Source of the DNA: Lota lota
Taxonomy: Eukaryota; Chordata; Actinopteri; Gadiformes; Lotidae
Length of the DNA stretch: 64,000 nucleotides
Assembly (NCBI GenBank): GCA_026745465.1
Contig: JACYXH010000589.1
Span: 236,001-300,000, forward strand
Direction of reading: 5' to 3'
How positions within the stretch are numbered: the stretch's first letter is position 1; each line of letters begins with the position of its first letter. Below, piece after piece: positions 30,166 to 42,814 of the stretch. The position numbers were made by a program, and so were the translations under genes. A model generated the notes under the pieces. It was not told the DNA's origin. It saw only the letters and a program-made list of their open reading frames with translations, and did not search any database.

Positions 30166-30708
30166 TCCCTCCCCTCTCGCTATCACTGGCTTCGTCTCCC
30201 TTCCTCCTCTATCAGAGTCCTTTGTATTTGTATATTCCCAACATGTTTGCCTACAGGGATTTACATAATCAGTATCTGTCATGAATAAATAAAACATTCT
30301 AACCATAAAAGTCTTGAGACTTGACTTGGACCTGTGCACAAACAGCAACCTTTCATTCAGAACGAGGACAAACCATTGTAATATTAACTTCATTACGCCC
30401 ACATCGTATCATAAATATTTGTTGTTTGTTCAAATGGATGCAGTGTGTTTGTTTTGTTATCAGTAGCCTACATTTATTGCACCAAAATCATAATATGCAC
30501 TAATTTTTACCATAGTCACATTAAATGCATATTTAACTTACATATATTTACTGATTTTAACCACTGAAGATTGTCAGTGATCTTCAAATCATCACACACA
30601 CATCACTGGACACACAAACACCCACACATACACACATCAACACCAAGAAACCATGCAACAATGTAATGCTGTCAATATTCAAATGTCTGAGCTGTAATTT
30701 ACCCACGT

Positions 30709-30710
<2 letters not shown>
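30166..30710. other. No gene recognised
   Basis: A/T-rich, apparently unique sequence with an aataaataaaac signal-like motif near 30286. Nothing coding is supported. Confidence 0.45.
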
Positions 30711-30761
<51 letters not shown>

Positions 30762-30830
30762 ATGTATTTAAATTCCCTAGTTTCTGCCCCAGTCTGCCTG
30801 GGGGGCGGGGGGGGGGGGGGGGGGGGGGGA
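30711..30830. repeat. (CA)n and poly-G module
   Basis: (CA)n at 30714-30757, ttccctagtttctgccccag at about 30772, poly-G at 30799-30829: another copy of the module at 29923-30075. Confidence 0.88.
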
Positions 30831-31475
30831 GAACTTTTGATGTTCTAGCATTAAAGGTTATGAAATGTGTTGAGGAGAAAACAGACAGTGAACAGTACAG
30901 TATATGTAATGTAATCATTTATAATGGGTTATGTTTCTATAATAGACAGGGTTATTTTCTTCATTCATTTCTCTTCAATGAGTCATCTTGTTCTGTTGGA
31001 TTCTTATGTTTTTTTCCTTCTTCCTCTTGTTACGGCCTTTACAGGCAGGTATTACAGAAATACACACACACCCACACACACGCACACACACATACATATG
31101 TTGTGTGTTTGTGTATGTATAGCATCAATGTAGACATGATTATTAAGCTTCATACACAACGTACATACTAGGACATCAAAATGATTCTGATCAGGATATA
31201 AAAAAATTAAAATGCAACCATCAATACAGTAGTCCTACAAATATGATTCATAACTGTAGGCCTATAATAGTGCTGACTAAATATATGAACATAGTTATTT
31301 ACAGGACTGCGTGAATTAGGCTTTAGGCCTACAAATAGACAAATATTACATTGTATATGCTTGTCAAATAGACATTAACAACACATACAATAGCATATAT
31401 CCCTTAAAATAAAACAACACACAATAACACATTAAATCTTTACAAAATAACATGAATGAAGGCAAACAGCCACAA

Positions 31476-31478
<3 letters not shown>
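30831..31478. other. No gene; weak similarity to TRIM 3' flank
   Basis: 30890-31000 (tatatgtaat...tcatttataatgggttatgt...cagggttattttcttcattc) resembles the sequence just beyond the TRIM stop codons (20390-20470, 62280-62360). The rest is A/T-rich and unassigned. Confidence 0.4.

Positions 31479-31557
<79 letters not shown>
31479..31557. repeat. (CT)n array
   Basis: Pure (CT)n of about 39 units. Confidence 0.97.
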
Positions 31558-31559
<2 letters not shown>

Positions 31560-31599
31560 GGTTCACAGTGGAAAACAATTGAATAGTTGCACTATAACT

Positions 31600-32080
<481 letters not shown>

Positions 32081-32224
32081 CGCGCGTGTTTGAAGGATTC
32101 GCTTTACCTGAAAACAGGTGACCATTGACGACAGCCTCATACCACAGCCCCCGATTGGTTATCACAGAGAGGGGGCGGTTCCTGTGAGGTAGCCGAGGCT
32201 GTGATTCGCTGTCTGGAGTTCCCA

Positions 32225-32418
32225 GTGCTTCCCCAAACTTCAGTCTTCCGCATTGAGGATCCCTGAAGCTCAAACATTCTCTAGATCCACTTTTAATCCC
32301 TTTTACCTGATTTACTTGATTTAGGAACACTTTAACCTCATTTTCTTCCCTTGCATTTATACTTTTATAACTTTATACTGTATGGGGCGGAACACATTTT
32401 AATCTCGGAATAGATAAG
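32225..32418 (+). promoter_or_regulatory. Putative untranslated first exon 1a of the plus-strand NLR gene
   Basis: Ends in a good donor (agataag then gtaagcc). It is an inverted match of the minus-strand first exon at 4640-4830 and a direct match of exon 1b at 33155-33338. There is no start codon in a long frame. The 5' end is a guess placed at the beginning of the shared block. Confidence 0.5.
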
Positions 32419-32429
32419 GTAAGCCTACA

Positions 32430-32800
32430 GCCTACAAGCTATACTGCATGTCATATAGGCCCTACAATAAGATACACTGCATGTTATATAAGGCCTACAA
32501 TAAGAGACAGTCACTGCATATTATATAGGCCCTACAGTAAGATACAGGCACTGCATGTTATATAGGCCCTACAATAAGATACACTGCATGTTATATAGGC
32601 CCTACAGTAAGATACAGGCACTGCATGTTATATAGGCCCTACAATAAGATACACTGCATGTTATATAGGCCCTACAATAAGATATACTGCATGTTCTATA
32701 GGCTCTACAATAAGATACATTGCATGTTATATAGGCCCTACAATAAGATACACTGCATGTTATATATGCCCAACAATAAGATATAGCGACTGCATCGTAT
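32430..32800. repeat. 33-bp minisatellite, about ten copies
   Basis: Units of aggccctacaataagataca plus ctgcatgttatat, some with an extra gtcactgca or ggcactgca insertion. Lies in the intron between exons 1a and 1b. Confidence 0.93.
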
Positions 32801-33154
32801 GCGGTACTGCACGTTTGTTATCAAATATGTACCTGTTACTGCCGTTTGTATGATTTTTTTGATAAGCCCTTTTTCAGAGTTAACCCTTCGTGGAAGAGGA
32901 TGAAATGTGATGATAATGACAAAATACGTTTTTCAGATTGATTACAATTATTGATGGGACATTTCGATCGTTCCTTGACATTGGTAGGGACGTGTCCATA
33001 CCGTCCTGACTCCAACCCAAACCTACGCCAATGGCGAGCCTCCACCTGGGATAGAGCTTTAACCACGCCCCTCATTAAGGTCCTTACAGGGATAGAGCTT
33101 TAACCACGCCCCTCAGGGTTCCACAGGTAGACGTTCGAGTCTGCTTCCTCATTT

Positions 33155-33338
33155 GAACTTTAGTCTTCCGCAGTGAGCAGCGCTGAACTCAATCTCTCTC
33201 TAGGTCCACTTTTAATCCCTTTTACCCGATTTACTTTTTTTAAGGAACACTTTGACCTCCGTTTCTTTCCTTGCATTTATACTTTTATAACGTTATACTG
33301 TATGGGGCAAAGCACATTTTCATCGCGGAAAAGATAAG
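33155..33338 (+). promoter_or_regulatory. Putative untranslated first exon 1b of the plus-strand NLR gene
   Basis: A second copy of exon 1a with the same donor (agataag then gtaagcctacag). The copies differ at scattered positions. Both could splice to the start exon at 34014, giving two alternative promoters, or one may be dead. Confidence 0.5.
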
Positions 33339-34013
33339 GTAAGCCTACAGTTTACTACAGTTTATATTGTCTTTAGGTTATTGGTATATTAAATGATCTA
33401 ATCTTGGGAAACATTTTCCAGTTTTACTATAGAGAAATGCAACGTTAGTTAATGTTAGTTTTACGTTCTAGTAACGTGTTGCTGGACTGTACCACTTTCA
33501 CAGGGGGGTTCCTGCGGGTATAGACTGTTCCTATGGTTTAAACCACAGCTGGAGCCAGAGAGGGAGAGAAAGAGACTCGTTGGCCAGTGCCTCCTTGTAA
33601 TGCTGAAATAAACTATTATATCACGATAATAAGAGGATACCATATAGATGTATTGAGCTTCACCAGTTGATTTATATGGAATCTGTGGTTCAGTAAAGTG
33701 ACAGAATTCAGACTTTGTTCCAGTGGAAATGTTATTCAAACATTCTTTACTTTTAATTGTACTTTGATGAGTTTTTCAAGTAAATTGTATTAGTTTAAGC
33801 ACAGTTCCAGTCTCCAATGTGTTTAATCTTCTCATCTGCTGTACACATCTGTACTGTAGTGAGGTCAGTGTGGTTATGTTGTGGGGTTAATATTGATGGT
33901 CTATGACGTCTATAACGCTTTAGGTTGATGTAGTTACAATGATCTACTCTTTCAATAAACAGCTAAAGTTCAGTAGGCAAATGAAGTGATCAAAGAGTTG
34001 TGTTTGTGTCCAG

Positions 34014-34110
34014 GTCTCCAGTCTACTATGAATGAGGAGAGAGAGGAGGGGGGTCCTACCTCTAAAACCACTCTGTCTGGGGAACATGGCCGCCAGAGCA
34101 AAGCTAAGAG
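34014..34110 (+). CDS. NLR-B30.2 gene: start-codon exon
   Basis: AG acceptor at 34012-34013, ATG at 34028-34030, donor gtaaga after 34110. Encodes a 27-residue leader (MNEEREEGGPTSKTTLSGEH then a basic end) and ends in phase 2. Matches the minus-strand exon at 2119-2215. Confidence 0.8.
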
Positions 34111-34226
34111 GTAAGAAGAGGATCTCTCACTGTCTGTGACTGTTGTCCATCTCAGAGCTCAGCAGTGATATATCATGACTCCATCATTAGTCTGAGTAAA
34201 AGCTGTGTGTGTGTGTTGTGCTGAAG

Positions 34227-34346
34227 CCCAGAGCAGCAGGATAGAGCAGACTCCCCTGGACCCAGCTGTGTCTCCATGAAGAGTGACCGGTCTATGCGTC
34301 ATCCTCCTCAATTTAAAGATGAAAATCACCAACCATCTATGAAAAG
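34227..34346 (+). CDS. NLR-B30.2 gene: N-terminal peptide-repeat exon 1
   Basis: 120 bp, phase 2-2, AG acceptor (ctgaag) and gtgagg donor. Contains ADSPGPSCVSMKSDRSM, the repeated N-terminal peptide of fish NLRC proteins, followed by a polar tail. Splices in frame from 34110 and into 34425. Confidence 0.78.
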
Positions 34347-34424
34347 GTGAGGATTTATCAAATAAATGTTCACATTAAACAACATCCACAAATCCTAACT
34401 TCCAGAGGGTGTCTGTTTTTCTAG

Positions 34425-34538
34425 AAAGAGGCAAGAGAGAGCAGACTCCCCTGGAGCCAGCTGTGTCTCCATGAAGAGTGACCGCTCTATGGAAGAACCT
34501 GTTAACTTTAAAGATGGACGCCCCTCCAGAGAGGAGAG
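34425..34538 (+). CDS. NLR-B30.2 gene: N-terminal peptide-repeat exon 2
   Basis: 114 bp, phase 2-2, AG acceptor (tttctag) and gtagga donor. Second copy of the peptide repeat (ADSPGASCVSMKSDRSMEEP), ending SREER. Confidence 0.78.
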
Positions 34539-34573
34539 GTAGGAGTTTCAAACAGACTGGAGTGAAAACGTTT

Positions 34574-34711
<138 letters not shown>

Positions 34712-35087
34712 ATAAGCAAAGTCCATATGTAGATTCAGTTGATGAACTTGTGTTCATATTTATTCACACTTGCGCTCAATGACTGCCTGGCTTGTACCTG
34801 TTCCACCTGCGGTCTCAGGTAGCACACACTGACATCTCCTTCTCCGCCTCTAGAGGGAGCCCCGAAACAAGGAATCATTCGGTCAACTAAATGCAAAGTT
34901 AATATATGTGAATATGAACTGATGTGCAGTAAATAAACAGTGTGTTGTATAACAGAAGATAAAAGGTATGTCGGGCTCCTGCAAAGATGATGGACACAGA
35001 CCAGTTGGTTGTTATCAGACTCTACTGGTACTGATGTGTAGAAGATTAATATAAGTGTGTGTGTGTGTGTGTGTTCTCTCTCCACAG

Positions 35088-35157
35088 ACAACACCTGGAG
35101 AGGTCAAAGGTTACCAGATCTTAGTCTGTACAGCAGCATCAAACAGAGCTGATCAAG
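35088..35157 (+). pseudogene. NLR-B30.2 gene: small linker exon with an apparent in-frame stop
   Basis: Acceptor tccacag before 35088 and donor gtgtgt after 35157. To connect phase 2 at 34538 with phase 0 at 35341 the exon must be read as QHLERSKVTRS, stop, SVQQHQTELIK. The QQHQTEL part is the expected fish-NLR sequence just before the next exon, so frame and borders look right, and the TAG at 35122-35124 then interrupts the protein. Either this allele is a pseudogene, another exon arrangement is used, or the base is a sequencing error. Confidence 0.55.
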
Positions 35158-35340
35158 GTGTGTAAATCACCAATACATTTGCCTTTAGCTCTACAGGAAC
35201 ATTAAAAAAGCATCTCTTGTGGTGCTAATAGTCTCCAGGCTTCCCTCTTTAGACCAGCGGGACGTGAATCCAGGACAGATGGTTCTGATGTCCTCAGTTA
35301 GTTTAGAGTAAAGTTCTCCTTGATGTTTGTTCTGTTCCAG

Positions 35341-35566
35341 AGTGCTGAGGAGAACGCACACGCTTTTCTAGACAAGGAGCTGAGGAAGCTCTGGAGGTGT
35401 CTCTTCCCAGATTACCCACAATGCTCAGAGAGTCAGAGGGAGGAGGAGGAGGTGGATGGTACGAAAGAGGAGCAGAGGAGGCACGCCATAGAGGGAGTGG
35501 TAGACATCACAAAGCTCTGCCTGATGGAGATGAACCAGCAGGAACTGGCTGACACACTGTGGGGCG
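35341..35566 (+). CDS. NLR-B30.2 gene: pre-FISNA exon
   Basis: 226 bp, AG acceptor (tgttccag) and gtaaga donor, phase 0 to 1. Encodes ENAHAFLDKELRKLW, then DYPQCSESQREEEEVD and MNQQELADTLWG, the helical segment that precedes the FISNA domain in teleost NLRC proteins. Joins in frame to the NACHT exon. Confidence 0.82.
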
Positions 35567-35744
35567 GTAAGAGACTCTTATTTTGAAGACGGAGGAGACA
35601 ATTATTTTGAAGGGCAGAAGAGACGCTTATCTTGAAAACAGAAGAAATACAAATTTGAAGAGCAGTATAAGACCCTTATTTTTAAAGACATAATGTGAGA
35701 TTTCTCCATTTCCAGCTTCAATGTGGAGATCTTTCCTCTTTGCG

Positions 35745-35945
35745 GTGAAATGGTTTAATCCAGATATGTAGGGTTATTATGGGGGTATCAGGTTAAATGG
35801 TTTGATCCAGATATGTAGGGTTATTGTGGATATTTCATGTTAAATAGTTTGATCCAGATATGTATGGTTATTGTGTGGGTACCAGGTGAAATGGTTTGAT
35901 CCAAATATGAAGGGTTATTGTGGGTATATCAGTGTTAAACAATAT
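35745..35945. repeat. About 60-bp tandem repeat, three to four copies
   Basis: Units with aaatggtttgatccagatatg/tagggttattgtgg in the intron before the NACHT exon. Confidence 0.75.
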
Positions 35946-36217
35946 ACTGCAGAAGACCTCAGTGGAAGACATGCAGCACTATCTTGTTATATCAGCATAG
36001 CAAGTCACTTTCCACTGATTCACTATCATTATTTCTAACATTAGACCAATCATATTGCTGTGGAAATAATTAAATAATCCTGAACATTTTGAATCTGTAA
36101 CATGCAGTAATGAAGCCACTAAATATCATGAAGTTAAACATTTTACACAAGCTATTGACATGTTTCCACTGATGTCACCATCCACTAACTGATGTCTTCT
36201 GCTGTTTTCTCATTTAG

Positions 36218-38012
36218 GATCTGCTACTGTCAAGTGCCAACATCAAATCAAGTCTCGTTTGAAGAAGAAGTTCAGGTGTGTGTTTGAGGGAATCTCTAAA
36301 GCAGGACAGCCAACAGGTCTGAATGACTTCTACACAGAGCTCTTCATCACAGAGAGAGGCAGTGGAGAGGTCAACAAGGAACATGAGGTCAGACTGATTG
36401 AAACAGCTTCCAGGAAACAAACCAAGGAGGAAACACCAATCAAATGTGAAGACATCTTTAAACCCTTACCTGGACAAGATCAACCAATCAGAACAATAAT
36501 GACAACTGGAGTAGCTGGCATTGGTAAAACCGTCTTAACACACAAGTTCACTCTGGACTGGGCTGAAGGCAAAGCCAACCACGACATACACTTCACATTT
36601 CTCTTCACTTTCAGAGAGCTGAATTTACTGAAAGGGAAAGAGTTTAGCTTGGTGGAACTTCTTCATCACTTCTTTATTGAGACCAAAGAAGCAGGAATCT
36701 GCAGATACGACCGGTTCCAAGTTGTCTTCATCTTGGATGGTCTGGATGAGTGTCGACTTCCTCTGGACTTCCAGTACAACCAGATCTGGACTGATGTCAC
36801 AGAGCCAACCTCGGTGGACGTGCTGCTGACAAACCTCATCAGGGGCGACATGCTTCCCTCTGCTCGCATCTGGATAACCACACGCCCTGCGGCAGCCAAT
36901 CAGATCCCTGCTGAGTATGTTGGCATGGTGACAGAGGTGAGAGGGTTCACCGACCCACAGAAGGAGGAGTACTTCAGGAAGAGATTCAGAGAGGAGACGC
37001 TGGCCAGCACAATCATCTCCCATGTCAAGACATCACGAAGCCTCCATATCATGTGTCACATCCCAGTCTTCTGTTGGATCACTGCTACAGTTCTGGAGGA
37101 GTTCTTCAAAACATCCCGAAGTGGAGAAGAGATACCCAAGACTGTAACTCAGATGTACATCCACTTCCTGAGGGTTCAGTCCATACAGGGGGACAGGAAG
37201 TATCACGGGAGAGATGTAACAGATCAACACTGGAGTTCAGAGAGCAGGGAGATCATTGTTTCTCTGGGAAAACTAGCTTTTAACCAGCTGAAGAAAGGCA
37301 ACCTGATCTTCTACAAGGCAGATCTGGCAGAGTGTGGCATTGATATCAGAGCAGCCTCAGAGTACACAGGAGTGTTCACCCAGATCTTTAAAGAGGAGTG
37401 TGGGCTGTACCAGGACAAGGTGTTCTGCTTTGTCCATCTGAGCATCCAAGAGTTTCTGGCTGCCCTTTATGTCTTTCTCTCCTTCATCGACACTGGTGTC
37501 AATCTGCTCTCAGGACAATCACAATCAAGGTTGTCTGTTCTGTTTAGGAAGAAACCCAAACTCTACCAGAGTGCTGTGGACAAGGCCTTACAGAGTGAGA
37601 ATGGACACCTGGATTTATTCCTCCGCTTCCTCCTGGGCCTCTCTCTGGAGACCAATCAGATTCTCCTACGAGGACTGCTGGGACAGACAGGAAATAGCTC
37701 ATGGACCAATGAGAAAACAGTGTCTTACATCAAGAAGAAGATAAATGGAGATCTCTCTCCAGAGAGAAGCATCAATCTGTTCCACTGTCTGAATGAGCTG
37801 AACGACCGTTCTCTAGTGAAGGAGATCCAACAGTACCTGACATCAGGACGACTCTCCAGAAAATCTCTCTCCCCTGCTCAGTGGTCAGCTCTGGTCTTCA
37901 TCTTACTGTCATCAGTAGAGGAGCTGGACGTGTTTGACCTGAAGAAATACTCTGCTTCAGAGGAGGGTCTTCTGAGGCTGCTGCCAGTGGTCAAAGCCTC
38001 CAAAACATCTCT
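36218..38012 (+). CDS. NLR-B30.2 gene: FISNA-NACHT exon
   Basis: 1795-bp exon, acceptor catttag, donor gtaggt, open throughout (phase 1 to 2). The first about 70 residues are the FISNA domain (LKKKFRCVFEGISKAG, then LNDFYTELFITERGSGEVN). The NACHT ATPase follows: Walker A GVAGIGKT, Walker B VVFILDGLDECR, sensor-like ARIWITTRPAAA. Winged-helix and helical NACHT-associated regions follow (VFCFVHLSIQEFLAALYVF is the conserved NOD2/NLRC signature). Family role: nucleotide-driven oligomerising cytosolic sensor that nucleates a signalling complex. All key nucleotide-binding residues are present. Ends VVKASKTSL just before the LRR exons. Confidence 0.93.
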
Positions 38013-38360
38013 GTAGGTTCACTCATAACAAGTATTACAATACACAATACAATATGCATAATAATATAATATAAAAGTTATAAAAATATACAAAACAAAT
38101 ATGTAGGTGTAATAATATCATCTATTACAATACATACAATACAATATACCTAATACTATGATTTAAAAGTCATATTAACATACAAAACATGTCTTTAGGT
38201 TCACTAAGAACATGTATTACATAACACACAACACAATATACATAATACTAGAATATAAGTTACAATAAAAGATACAAAACATCTCTGTAGGTTCACTCAT
38301 AACATGTATAACAATACACAGAACACAATATACATACTACTAGAATATGAAAGTACAATT
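38000..38360. repeat. About 90-bp tandem repeats containing copies of the NACHT donor site
   Basis: Three to four diverged units of caaaacatctctgtaggttc...acaatacacaatacaatata. The first unit includes the end of the NACHT exon and its splice donor, so donor-like copies are repeated in the intron. A similar block is at 5816-5880 before the orphan LRR exon. Confidence 0.75.
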
Positions 38361-38433
38361 GAGAATATATTTTTTAAATTTTCCACCCGATAAATAATTA
38401 ACATTTATAGATCTAATGATTTAGCAAATATAT

Positions 38434-38665
38434 TGTAGCAACAATGTTTCTATGCGTCCAAGCACCACACAGGTTGTTTTGATGAACTCTCTTTTATTAA
38501 TCGCGGACACACGTTGTCGAACGCTATAAAACAACGAACATGAACTTCCCCACATCTCTAACCGGATCTCCTTTTCCAAGGCCCGCCCCCTTCTCCTGAG
38601 CACCCAACCACAACACCAGCACAACGCACACAAACAAACAAACAACGCAACCTAGAACCGTTACA
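38434..38665 (-). mobile_element. Solo LTR, 232 bp, with ATAT target duplication
   Basis: Begins TGTAGCAAC and ends CGTTACA on the plus strand, flanked on both sides by ATAT. Read on the minus strand it has a tttatagcg TATA-like box and an aataaaag signal about 60 bp before the end, an ordinary LTR layout. No coding region. Confidence 0.55.
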
Positions 38666-39830
38666 ATATGTTAAACTAATAAACAAATATGAGTAAGCTA
38701 CAGAAAAATATTGTTACATTGTGTAACCAGGCTGAAGAGACAAACTCATAATTTATTATGAAATAATAAATGAGGAAAGCCAAGACTTAATAATAATAGT
38801 TTATAATAGTTATATTCAGCTGTATTCAAATATATAGCTATACGTATAAATAAGTTACTGTTGAAATGTAGGATACATTAATAATTATACATTCTTTATT
38901 AATAAAAGTTAACTCACTATTTTAAAACATGTTAACCGTGTTCAGTACATTTGGTTATGCGGACTCTATTTGGGTTTAACCAATAGGAAGGGTTGATATA
39001 GAGACTTCCAGGTCATTTGGGGAAGGGTGAGAGGTCACGAGCGAGCGGGAAAAAGGAGAGAGGGAAGAGACAAGGACAAGGAGGAGAGTACTTTATTCTC
39101 TGTAGAGATCGACCAGCTAAATTATATTGAAACATTTACTTATTAGTTGTTTGACGGTTAAATGAGGACGGGAGAGAGTGGATTTGGGGATTGTTTTATT
39201 CGTGTTTCTGTTCGTGTCGGGGATGTTTTGGTCGTTTGGTGTAAAGCTAGCTTGGTTTGCATCGTCTTAGCCTCCTCTGAACGGGATATAAAGCACGAGG
39301 ATAGTCCACAGCAGGGGGTCAGGTAGCGCGCGGTTCCCTTGACGAAGATCATCCCGGGATTCCAGTTTCTTCATCCGTCGTCTCCTCTCCCTATAACGGT
39401 ACCGGGACTTTGTTTAGCTCACGTTAAGAGCTAACAGTCTATCGTGTTGCGACACCGAGCCGTACAGGCCTGCAACGTTTATGGCGGCATATCACTGACA
39501 AAAGTCTCGAGCTAAAATGACTGTGCGCGCACACAACTAACACATCCATGCACACAAATCATTATTGTAAACACCAACTGCACTCGCGCTCAGTAGTTCT
39601 CTTATCGCGAGAGCAATAATAAAGCCTGTGAGGAAGAAACGATTCATTGAGTGCGCACGTAAAGTGAAGCAGCACGCAACTGACGCCCCCGTGCGCACTT
39701 CTCCTCAAAAGACAATATATATTGTATTGGAATATAACTTCTAATAATATTCAAAACACCTCTGTAGATGTACTGATACATCCATATATTACAATGCAAT
39801 ACACAATTTAGACAATACTACAATAAAAAG
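38666..39830. other. CpG-rich intronic stretch, unassigned
   Basis: 38960-39710 is rich in CpG and contains a TATA-like gggatataaagc (about 39286) and an aataataaagcc (about 39616), suggestive of a retroelement LTR or promoter. Terminal repeats cannot be identified and no coding sequence is seen. Confidence 0.35.
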
Positions 39831-39837
39831 TAATTAA

Positions 39838-42443
39838 AGCTGCAAGCAGCAATTAACGGGTGTCGAGGTTTAGGCAGACGAGGCAGACCAGTAAGATTTT
39901 TACAGATGTTATACAGTTGATGAGGTTGGAATAGCCTCAGCTTAATTGTGGTGATTAGCCTTTGATGTTTTATGAAAGTGTATCAAAGTCAGGGTTCAGC
40001 AGTTACGCTCGTTTAACGCTTTAAAGTAGAATAACTGGCATAACATTTAGACACACACACACACGGTAGTGACAAGTGCATTGCATCAACATTTCAAACA
40101 GTTAGATCAGCGCTTATGGACTTTACATTGTACTGTATTGTTTTTGGTTTAAATCAAGGAAGAAGCTTTACTTTGATGAAACACTGTTTAGAAAAGTGAG
40201 AGAAAGATTTTATATATTGTCATACAGTATGAAGATAATGATAGTAAATGGATTTATTTTAATGCAATGACAGCTTCAGACACACACACTTTAGGTTTAC
40301 TTTGATCAAACACTGTTTAGAAAAGTGAGAGAAAAGTACTATATATTGTCATACAGTAAGAAGATAATGATAGTGAGAGTATTTAATGTAATGACAGCTG
40401 CAGACACACACAAGTGTTGTTTTTGGTTTAAATCAAGAAAGTATTGTAAATTGTCATATAGTATGAAGATAATGAAGTGAGAGAAGAGTATTATATATTG
40501 TCATACAGTATGAAGATAATGATGGAGTGTTAGAATGGGTGGACTTTACATGGGACTGTATTGTTTTAGGTTTGATACAAGGAAGTATTATATATTGTCA
40601 GACAGTATGAAGATAATGATAGTAAATGGAATGTTTTTATTGTAATGACAGCTTCAGACACACACACACACACACACACACACACTTTAGGTTTACTTTG
40701 ATCAAACACTGTAATGGATTGTTTTTAATGTAATGACAGCTTCAGACACACACACACTTTAGGTTTACTTTGATCAAACACTGTTTAGAAAAGTGAGACA
40801 AAAGTATTATATATTGTCATACTACTGTATGCCAATATATAATACTGATCAAACACTGTTTAGAAAAGTCAGACAAAAGTATTATATATTGTCATACAGT
40901 ATGAAGATAATGATAGTAAATGGATTGTTTTTAATGTAATGACAGCTTCAGACACACACACACTTTAGGTTTACTTTGATCAAACACTGTTTAGAAAAGT
41001 GAGTGAAAAGTTTTATATATTGTCATACAGTATGAAGATAAAGACACCTTAGGTTTACTTTGATCAAACACTGTTTAGAAAAGTGTGAGAAAAGTTTTAT
41101 ATATTGTCATACAGTATGAATTTAATGATAGTAAGAGTGGTTCAATGGGATTGGAATGAAGGCATTCTCACCGTTTTGAGCGTCTGGCAGCCATGTTTTT
41201 GGGCATAATTGGAAAAGTGAGATATCTATCTTGTTCGGAATTTCATGTTGAACAACTTTTCTATTATACTCAAGATGATAGGAGTCCATATAGATTTATG
41301 AAAAGGCATTTTAAGCCCATTCTGACGGTTGTTTGTCTCTGGTGGCCATTTTGTTTTACCAAAATTAATATCTGAAAATTGTATCTTGTTCAGAATTCCA
41401 TGCCCAACAACTTCTGCATTGGACACAAGATCATAGGAATCCATCACGATATCGAAAAACGCATTTACGTCCATTCTGACCGTTTTTAGCCTCTGGCGGC
41501 CATGTTGTTTTACCAAAAGTGAAAAAGTGGAAACAACATTTTGTTCAGAATTTCATGGCCAACAACTCATCAATTTTACTTAAGATCATAGGAGTCTTCC
41601 TTGATGTCGAAAAAAGCATTTAAATCAAATGTTCTGTTTTTTTCGTCTGGCGGCCATGTTGTTTTGTCAATCAACTTATATCGTATTTAAGCATTTGAGG
41701 TTTATAATCCTGATTGTGTGACAGTTGATCCTGCTCAAATCCAACACTTCCTCTAGGAACTGTGGTCATTTTAGTCACAAGCCACGCCCTTTTTTATGCC
41801 ACACCCTAATTGAAAAAACATGGGTACCATGTTGTTCAGAATTTAATCTTGAACAACGTTTGTATTGGAGCCAAGATCATAGGACTCCACCTTGATGTCG
41901 ATATAAGCATTTTTGTGTTCGGCGTTGTTAAGCCACACCTTCTTTCAAAGTTAATAGCTCCTAGGGGCCTTATGCTTTATTGCACAGACTTTTACTGAGG
42001 AATGATTAAAGATATTGGTCCATAGATGATGTGTGCCCAAGGATTTCTGTGTATCTCAAAAAACCTAGCACGTTTACATTTTTTCATGTTTTTCACAAAA
42101 TTCAAAATGGCCGAAAATCCATCATGGCGGAAGTCATAAATTCTTGAGGCATATTTGTTCAGCATGAGAAGATGCATATATGACCAAAGTTTCATGACTG
42201 TAGGTCAAAGTAGTCTGGAGATATGATTTGCCTATTTTGGACGATTGCAATAGCGCCACCTTTGGGCCAATCAGTGCAATTTTTTCACACAGATATTCTA
42301 TAGTCCTCTTCTACAGCTGTAGCTAGTTTTTATCAAAATTTATCAAGCGGTTTAGGCTGTGTAAGTCGATTTTACGCTATATAATAATAATAATATCAGC
42401 AATAACAAGAGGTTGTCTTGCACTTCGTGCTCGACACCCTAAT
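39838..42443. mobile_element. Non-autonomous TIR element, class unassigned
   Basis: Begins aagctgcaagcagc...attaacgggtgtcgag and ends cttcgtgctcgacaccctaatt, giving inverted ends around GGGTGTCGAG/CTCGACACCC. The gctgcaagcagc motif and this terminus are common in fish genomes. Inside are tandem copies of a block with cagcttcagacacacacact/ttaggtttactttgatcaaacactg (40250-41110) and diverged copies of a unit containing tctggcggccatgttgtttt (41160-42240). No transposase frame is found. Confidence 0.55.
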
Positions 42444-42640
42444 TAACATACAAAACGTACATTTTACACCCAATATTGAATAAACATAATGGTCCAATGT
42501 ATTGATTAGAATATATAAGTTAAATTAATAAAACATTTCTAATAAAAAATGTCAACACAATTCCTTCATTATGTTAAAAGTAAAAGAGGTAAGTCCTTAT
42601 AAACCCAGTTCCTAACCTATTGTGTTTATTTTGTGTGAAG

Positions 42641-42814
42641 GCTGAATGGCTGTCATCTGTCAGAGAGATGCTGTGAAGCTCTGGCCTCAGTTCTCAGCTC
42701 CAACTCCTCTAGTCTGAGAGAGCTGGACCTGAGTACCAATGATGTGCAGGATTCAGGAGTGAAGCTGCTCTCTGCTGGACTGGGGAGTCCCCACTGTACA
42801 CTGGAAACTCTCAG
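42641..42814 (+). CDS. NLR-B30.2 gene: LRR exon 1
   Basis: 174 bp, phase 2-2, acceptor gtgaag, donor gtcagt. Encodes [20 protein letters not shown], then [20 protein letters not shown] and HCTLETLR: two ribonuclease-inhibitor-type leucine-rich repeats. Symmetrical phase lets such exons be added or lost without breaking the frame. Confidence 0.9.

Noticed and set aside
41193-42195. Several 60 to 96-codon frames
   Set aside because: Inside the internal repeats of the TIR element; translations show only the repeat unit.
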